Made by a program: the position numbers and the translations under genes
In this document: positions 29,660 to 33,145 of the stretch, piece by piece
Layout of the letters: each line of letters opens with the position of its first letter
How positions within the stretch are numbered: the first letter of the stretch is position 1
Origin: Pseudomonadota bacterium
Lineage (GTDB): Bacteria; Myxococcota_A; Polyangia; Polyangiales; JAFGIB01
Direction: 5' to 3'
Length of the DNA stretch: 33,145 bases
Assembly (NCBI GenBank): GCA_017881185.1
Contig: JADGRE010000044.1
Span: 1 to 33,145 of the forward strand
Notes under the pieces: model-generated
Databases searched by the model: none
The model's input: only the letters and a program-made list of their open reading frames with translations
What the model was told of the DNA's origin: nothing

Positions 29660-31879
29660 CTAGCGGGAAGCGAGCCCCAGCGCCTGCGTGAGAAATGCGT
29701 ATTGCCGCGCGTAGCGCCGCACCAGATCGGGCAAGCCGGTGCCACGGCCGTGACCGATCGAGCGTTCCATGTAGAAGTAGATCGGTCGCGGGCCAGTGTT
29801 TGCACGCTGCAAGCGCGCTGCGAACTTGGCGGAGTGGCCCCAGAACACGCGCGTATCGTGATCGGCGGTTTCGATCAGCGCAGCGGGGTAGGCGATGCCT
29901 TCGCGCAGGTTGTGATACGGCGAGTACGCGCGCAGATACGTGGCTGCCGTTGGATCCGTCGGGTCGCCATACTCGGTGGCCCACAGTCCGGCGGGTGGGA
30001 ATTGCGCGTAGCGCAGCATGTCGTAGAGGCCGACGTAGCTGGCAGCGGCGGCGAAGGCGTCGGGCGCGCGGCTGAGCATGGCGCCCATCAACAACCCACC
30101 GTTGCTGCCGCCGGTGATCGCGATGCGGGCAGGGCGCGACCAGCCGCTCTGCGAGAACCAGCGGATCGCCGCTTCGAAGTCTTCGAAGACATGGTGCTTG
30201 TCTTGCAGCATGCCGGCGCGATGCCAGCTTTCACCGAATTCGCCGCCGCCGCGCAGATTCGCCTGCGCGTAGATGCCGCCGCGCTCCAGCCAGTACAACG
30301 CGGTGCGCGAGAAGCTGGGCAAGAGCGCCACGTCGAAGCCACCGTAGCCGGTGAGCAACACGGGGTTGTCGCCGCTGCGCGTGAGCTCGCGGCGCCGCAC
30401 GTAGTCGACGTTGATCTCCGTGCCGTCGAGCGACTTCACGGCGGCACGTTCGAGCACGTAGGCGCGGGTGTCGAGGTCGTTTTGCACCTGGTGCAGCGGA
30501 CGCAGCTGCGCGTGCGCACAGTCGTAGCCGTAGAGCGTGGGTGGATGGAAGTACGAGCTGAAGACGAATGCGAGCTCGGTGCCGTCGGCATCGGCCGAGA
30601 GCTCGCTCACGCTGCCACGCGTGGGTAGCGCGAGCTCGCCCTGTGCCGTGCCGTCCAGTGCGAAGAGCGACACCCGCGAGCGCAGATCATCGACGTAGTG
30701 CACAGCCAACGTGTGTGCGGTCGCCGTCCAATCTTCGATGGTGGCGCTCGTCTCGGGCACGACGAGCTGCCAGCGTGCGCGGTTGCCCGGGTCGGTCGGG
30801 TCGGCACGCACGATGCGCTTGTGCGGCGCGTCGAGGTTCGTCGTCAGATACAGCTGACCGCCGCGCAGGAGCGCACTGGTGTTCTTGTCTTCGCCGACAA
30901 CCACCGCTCGCAGCGAACCGGGAGGGGGGACTTCTTGGCGGTTTGCAGCGTTCGCTCCGCGGTCCCACAGCCAGACGTCGCTGGCGGTCCAAGAACGGTA
31001 GTTGGTGACGAGCAGGTAGCGCTCGTCCTGGTCGAGGCTCGCCGAAGGGAAATCGGTGGGCTTGTCGCCACTCCATACCAACCGGTCGGCTTGGGCGGCT
31101 TGGCCCAGACGATGAAAGAACACGCGCGCGAAGTAGCTGTCGGGCTCTTGCGCGTTGTAGTCCGGCTCGCCCTGGCTCGGATAACGCGTGTAGTAGAAGC
31201 CGCTGCCGTCGTGCAGCCATTGCACCGAGCTCCACTTGGCGTGGGCGATGGTGTCGGGCAGGAGCTGCGCGCTTTCGGTCGCGTACACGCGCAAGCTTGC
31301 TCGTTCGTCGCCGTTGTCGGAGACACCGAAGGCCACGTAGCGACCGTCGGTAGAGGGGAAGATGTAGTCGATGGCGGCGCGCTCGCCGAAGCTCACCGGG
31401 TCGACGCTGGGCGTGGTGGGCATGATGGGCTCGCCGGTGGTCACGCGCGTGTCCATCAGGTAGAGCGCAGGCCGTTCGCGCGCAGCTTCGCGCAGCGTGA
31501 AGAACACTCGCGTGCCGCCCATGGCCACTTCGCCGAAGCTGCCGATCGACAAGAGCTCGCGCAGCCGTGCCTCGGCCTTGGGGTCGCGGGCTGCGGCCAG
31601 GGCGCGCTCGGTGCGTTCGGTCTGCGCGTTGACCCAGGCCGTGGTCTGCGGGGAGTCCTGCTCGAGCGCGCGAAACGGGTCGTCGATGGCCTGGCCCGCA
31701 ATGGTTTCGTGCACGCCCTGCTGTGCCAGCTGCGCGTTCATGGCGGCCAGCTCGGCCGGTAGCTGCGTGCTCACTGCCGGAGCTGGCGTGGGGCGTGGTA
31801 GCGTTCGCGGCGTCGCACCACAGGCGCTGGCCGAGAGAGTCAGCGTGAGCAAGGCAGCGGATCGCATGCAGCGACGCAT
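29660..31879 (-). CDS. Secreted prolyl oligopeptidase (S9A)
   Basis: A 739-residue serine peptidase expected to cut short peptides after proline. An N-terminal seven-bladed propeller region (about 90-460) precedes the alpha/beta-hydrolase domain. The triad is visible: S592 in GGSNGG, D675 in ADHDTRV (with the conserved Arg two residues on) and H710 in IGHGRG. ATG 31879 is chosen because it starts a signal peptide (MRRCMRSAALLTLTLSASAC); C20 may be lipidated, though ASAC is not an ideal lipobox. The frame is open further upstream without support. Classical members are cytosolic, so this one is probably periplasmic or surface-exposed and nutritional. It is divergent from the DUF423 gene. Confidence 0.93.
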   Translation of the reverse strand: MRRCMRSAALLTLTLSASACGATPRTLPRPTPAPAVSTQLPAELAAMNAQLAQQGVHETIAGQAIDDPFRALEQDSPQTTAWVNAQTERTERALAAARDPKAEARLRELLSIGSFGEVAMGGTRVFFTLREAARERPALYLMDTRVTTGEPIMPTTPSVDPVSFGERAAIDYIFPSTDGRYVAFGVSDNGDERASLRVYATESAQLLPDTIAHAKWSSVQWLHDGSGFYYTRYPSQGEPDYNAQEPDSYFARVFFHRLGQAAQADRLVWSGDKPTDFPSASLDQDERYLLVTNYRSWTASDVWLWDRGANAANRQEVPPPGSLRAVVVGEDKNTSALLRGGQLYLTTNLDAPHKRIVRADPTDPGNRARWQLVVPETSATIEDWTATAHTLAVHYVDDLRSRVSLFALDGTAQGELALPTRGSVSELSADADGTELAFVFSSYFHPPTLYGYDCAHAQLRPLHQVQNDLDTRAYVLERAAVKSLDGTEINVDYVRRRELTRSGDNPVLLTGYGGFDVALLPSFSRTALYWLERGGIYAQANLRGGGEFGESWHRAGMLQDKHHVFEDFEAAIRWFSQSGWSRPARIAITGGSNGGLLMGAMLSRAPDAFAAAASYVGLYDMLRYAQFPPAGLWATEYGDPTDPTAATYLRAYSPYHNLREGIAYPAALIETADHDTRVFWGHSAKFAARLQRANTGPRPIYFYMERSIGHGRGTGLPDLVRRYARQYAFLTQALGLASR

Positions 31880-31918
31880 AGCCGAGCTTCGGGTGTGCCG
31901 ACAAGGGAGCTCACGCCC

Positions 31919-32329
31919 ATGGCAGCGATGACCACCGAGCGACTGTTCCTCGCATTGGCCGGTGTGAACGGCTTCTTGGCCGTGGCGCTCGGCGCGTTCG
32001 GTGCGCATGGTCTACGCGGCGCGCTCGCGAGCGCCCCGGACGGCCCGCATCGCCTCGAGGTCTGGGAGACCGCCGCGCGCTACCACCTGATGCACGCGCT
32101 GGCGCTCGGTCTGTGCGCATACTTGTCCACGCGCAGCAGCAGCTCTGCCGCAGTCGCCGCGGGTTGGCTGATGCAGGCGGGCATCGTCATCTTTTGCGGC
32201 AGCTTGTACGCGCTGACCTTGAGTGGTGTGCGAGCGCTCGGCGCAATCACGCCGCTGGGTGGTCTGTGCATGCTCGCCGGCTGGGTGAGCGTGGTGATCG
32301 CAGCGTTGGCGATCCCGGCTGCGCGCTAG
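31919..32329 (+). CDS. DUF423 family small membrane protein
   Basis: A 136-residue protein with four hydrophobic segments (about 8-26, 52-68, 78-100, 106-130). The N-terminal block LALAGVNGFLAVALGAFGAHGL and the YHLMHALALGL segment are typical of DUF423 (YgdD-like) inner-membrane proteins of unknown function. ATG 31919 has GGGAG about nine bases upstream; GTG 31895 is the alternative. Its start is 39 bases from that of the divergent oligopeptidase gene, so their promoters must overlap. Confidence 0.88.
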   Translation: MAAMTTERLFLALAGVNGFLAVALGAFGAHGLRGALASAPDGPHRLEVWETAARYHLMHALALGLCAYLSTRSSSSAAVAAGWLMQAGIVIFCGSLYALTLSGVRALGAITPLGGLCMLAGWVSVVIAALAIPAAR

Positions 32330-32362
32330 GCGCGCTCGCAGCCCGCCGGTCGACCCAGGCGT

Positions 32363-33145
32363 TCACTTGTTGTTCGGTTTGCCTGCGGGCATGGGCATCG
32401 GGTGCCCGCCCATCACCGGCATCGCGCCGTGCGGCATCATCGGGAACGGCGCACCACCCGGCATGGCCGCTGCTGGGTTGCCGGCTGCTGGCTTGGCTTC
32501 TTCTTTCGCGAAGTGCGCCGGGGTCGGCAGCAAGTGCTCGCCGACGAAGCTCGACACCAGGTAGACCGGGTCTTCGCCGTCGCGCACGAGGTAGTAGCTC
32601 TGGTCGAGCTTCTTGCCCACGCGCAGCACGATCTGCTGCACGCCTGCATCGCCACCCGTGGTCAGCGTGACGGTGCCATCCGGCGTCGCACCGACGCCCG
32701 CCGTGTCGCGTTGCGTGTCGGCCGGTGCGAAGTCAGTCGCCGTCAGGCGCGCAGCGCTCGCCACCATGCTCTTGACCTGTGCGCCGTCGAAATTCGCGAT
32801 CGGCTTGTCGCCCGGCGCTTGCTTCCACTCGGTGCCTTCCTGCACGAAGCGGAACATGCCGTTGGCATTGCGGAAGACAATGTCTTTGACGTGATCGGGA
32901 TTGACGTCGGCAATGTTGCGGTCACGCCATTCCTTGATCTCTTTGTCGAAGGCGTACTTGATCGAGCCCTTCACTGCGGCGACCAGCGTGGCGCTCTTCT
33001 CGCGAACCATGGTGTTGCCGCTGCGGTACCCGCCCAGCAAGAGATCGGCCACCACCTTGCCGCCTTGCTTGGCGACTACGTGCAGCGCGTGCGCGTCGTC
33101 GACCTCGAGCTTGACGTAGTTGGCGGTTTGCGTGGCCGCGACGCC
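32363..33145 (-). CDS. DUF4340 domain protein, N-terminus outside the window
   Basis: 261 codons are visible, ending at 32363-32365; the frame stays open to the right edge. The repeated DUF4340 pattern is clear: VKLEVDDAHALHVVAKQGGKVVADLLLGGYRSGNTMVR, then KGSIKYAFDKEIKEWRDRNIADVNPDHV, and YYLVRDGEDPVYLVSSF. Proteins of this family are often encoded with ABC-2 transporter genes of the GldA/GldG type (family knowledge). The last 35 residues are unlike the rest: Met, Pro, Gly and His-rich with seven Met and two His, reminiscent of Met-rich copper-binding tails, or simply disordered. The gene ends 33 bases from the convergent DUF423 gene. Confidence 0.82.
   Translation of the reverse strand, partial: GVAATQTANYVKLEVDDAHALHVVAKQGGKVVADLLLGGYRSGNTMVREKSATLVAAVKGSIKYAFDKEIKEWRDRNIADVNPDHVKDIVFRNANGMFRFVQEGTEWKQAPGDKPIANFDGAQVKSMVASAARLTATDFAPADTQRDTAGVGATPDGTVTLTTGGDAGVQQIVLRVGKKLDQSYYLVRDGEDPVYLVSSFVGEHLLPTPAHFAKEEAKPAAGNPAAAMPGGAPFPMMPHGAMPVMGGHPMPMPAGKPNNK

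Overview
The window comes from a high-GC Gram-negative bacterium. The secreted lipoproteins with lipoboxes, a cysteine-rich 'myxobacterial-type' lipoprotein, the rpmG-tRNA-Trp-secE gene order and the side-by-side 2-oxoglutarate oxidoreductase and dehydrogenase genes suggest Myxococcota (Polyangia-like). That placement is inference; no taxonomic search was possible.

Bases 1-12651 (all +) are a translation/transcription superoperon: the end of tuf, rpmG, tRNA-Trp, secE, nusG, rplK, rplA, rplJ, rplL, rpoB and rpoC. Gene content is ordinary. The unusual material is between the genes: a 143-bp imperfect palindrome between rplK and rplA, and a 301-nt structured spacer between rplL and rpoB with a 42-nt symmetric hairpin and two 28-nt repeats at 34-bp spacing that each contain a dyad.

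Bases 12730-26880 (all -) hold accessory and metabolic genes. Reading in the direction of transcription (right to left) these are a fatty-acid desaturase, the 2-oxoglutarate dehydrogenase E1 (sucA), the two-subunit 2-oxoacid:ferredoxin oxidoreductase (korA-korB, coupled by a one-base stop/start overlap), a small lipoprotein, a rhomboid-like membrane protein without catalytic residues, a proline-rich lipoprotein with calcium-loop-like motifs, RNase R and a thymidine/pyrimidine-nucleoside phosphorylase. The last two overlap by four bases and could form an RNA-turnover and nucleoside-salvage pair. rpoC and the phosphorylase gene converge on a shared hairpin.

Bases 26881-33145 have mixed orientation: a cysteine-rich lipoprotein overlapping a signal-peptide-bearing, probably beta-barrel protein (+), a small XRE-type regulator with a perfect 17-nt palindrome upstream (-), a secreted prolyl oligopeptidase with intact Ser-Asp-His triad (-), a DUF423 membrane protein (+) and a DUF4340 protein with a Met/His-rich tail that runs off the right edge (-).

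No CRISPR array, phage, insertion sequence or defence island is visible. The best candidates for something undescribed are the rplK-rplA palindrome, the rplL-rpoB repeat array, the catalytically dead rhomboid paired with a lipoprotein, and the kor/suc cluster.
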